Part shown: in pieces, positions 5,552 to 5,672 of the stretch
Position numbering within the stretch: position 1 is the first letter of the stretch
Layout: each line of letters begins with the position of its first letter
Assembly (NCBI GenBank): GCA_902797555.1
Contig: CADBTM010000150.1
Coordinates: forward strand, 1 to 5,672
Source: Oscillospiraceae bacterium
GTDB taxonomy: Bacteria > Bacillota > Clostridia > Oscillospirales > Butyricicoccaceae
Reading direction: 5' to 3'
DNA: 5,672 bases
Notes under the pieces: model-generated
Told to the model about the DNA's origin: nothing
Databases searched by the model: none
The model's input: the letters and a program-made list of their open reading frames with translations, nothing else
Translations under genes and position numbers: made by a program

Positions 5552-5580
5552 TTGCATTTTGAAAACGCTTGTGCTATTAT
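5552..5580 (+). promoter_or_regulatory. Predicted sigma-A promoter of tRNA-Leu
   Basis: -35 TTGCAT (5552-5557), 17-bp spacer and extended -10 TGC-TATTAT (5575-5580). An overlapping perfect TATAAT (5578-5583) would have a 20-bp spacer to the same -35, or 13 bp to TTGAAA at 5559-5564. Either -10 puts initiation a few bases before the mature tRNA 5' end at 5593. Confidence 0.75.
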
Positions 5581-5592
5581 AATAGGGCATTC

Positions 5593-5672
5593 GCAGCCAT
5601 GGCGGAATTGGCATACGCGCTAGCTTGAGGTGCTAGTTCCAGTAATGGATTGAGGGTTCAAGTCCCTCTGGC
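5593..5672 (+). tRNA. tRNA-Leu(GAG), 3' end outside window
   Basis: Class II tRNA folded by eye. Acceptor 5' strand GCAGCCA (5593-5599), T8-G9, D arm GCG/CGC (5602-5604, 5616-5618) with loop GAATTGGCATA, anticodon stem CTAGC/GCTAG (5620-5624, 5632-5636) with loop TTGAGGT, so the anticodon is GAG (5627-5629), reading CUC/CUU leucine codons. The variable arm is long (5637-5651) with a TCCA/TGGA stem, as expected for tRNA-Leu. The T arm is GAGGG/CCCTC with loop TTCAAGT (5652-5668). The 3' acceptor strand begins TGGC at 5669, pairing with GCCA; the last three acceptor bases and the discriminator base lie beyond the window. All stems pair perfectly. Confidence 0.97.

Overview
The window looks like chromosome of an endospore-forming member of the Bacillota, most likely a fairly GC-rich gut-type clostridium (an Oscillospiraceae-like genome is my guess). 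The basis is an unmistakable spoIIGA-sigE pair, Gram-positive Shine-Dalgarno sites, a lipoprotein and MazF of Firmicutes type, and small dense operons. No insertion sequence, phage gene, CRISPR array or rRNA is visible. All protein genes lie on the minus strand, so transcription runs from right to left; only a tRNA-Leu at the right edge is on the plus strand.

From right to left: a tRNA-Leu(GAG), cut by the window edge, is read rightward from its own promoter. Diverging from it is an operon starting with a HI0933/YhiN-type FAD flavoprotein (4206-5435), overlapping acpS (3841-4209) by ATGA, then a small lipoprotein (3202-3798). A second promoter overlaps the lipoprotein stop codon and drives a roughly 150-nt leader, a MazF/EndoA mRNA interferase (2654-3040) and a 203-aa membrane-anchored protein of unknown function (2037-2648). 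This unit ends at a strong intrinsic terminator (1990-2018). The sporulation cluster follows: an unrecognised 171-aa protein (1425-1940), spoIIGA (543-1406) and sigE (546 leftward, running off the window), with spoIIGA and sigE again overlapping by ATGA.

Together, SpoIIGA and SigE form the mother-cell sigma factor activation module: SpoIIGA, a membrane aspartic protease, removes the pro-sequence of pro-SigE. The acpS-lipoprotein-mazF stretch resembles the Bacillus subtilis acpS-ydcC-alr-ndoAI-ndoA locus with alr and the antitoxin gene missing. The main open questions are how the MazF toxin is restrained without a visible MazE, what the co-transcribed membrane protein does, and what the unknown first gene of the spoIIG cluster does. 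I found no clear new defence or mobile system; most of the window is conserved housekeeping and sporulation sequence.
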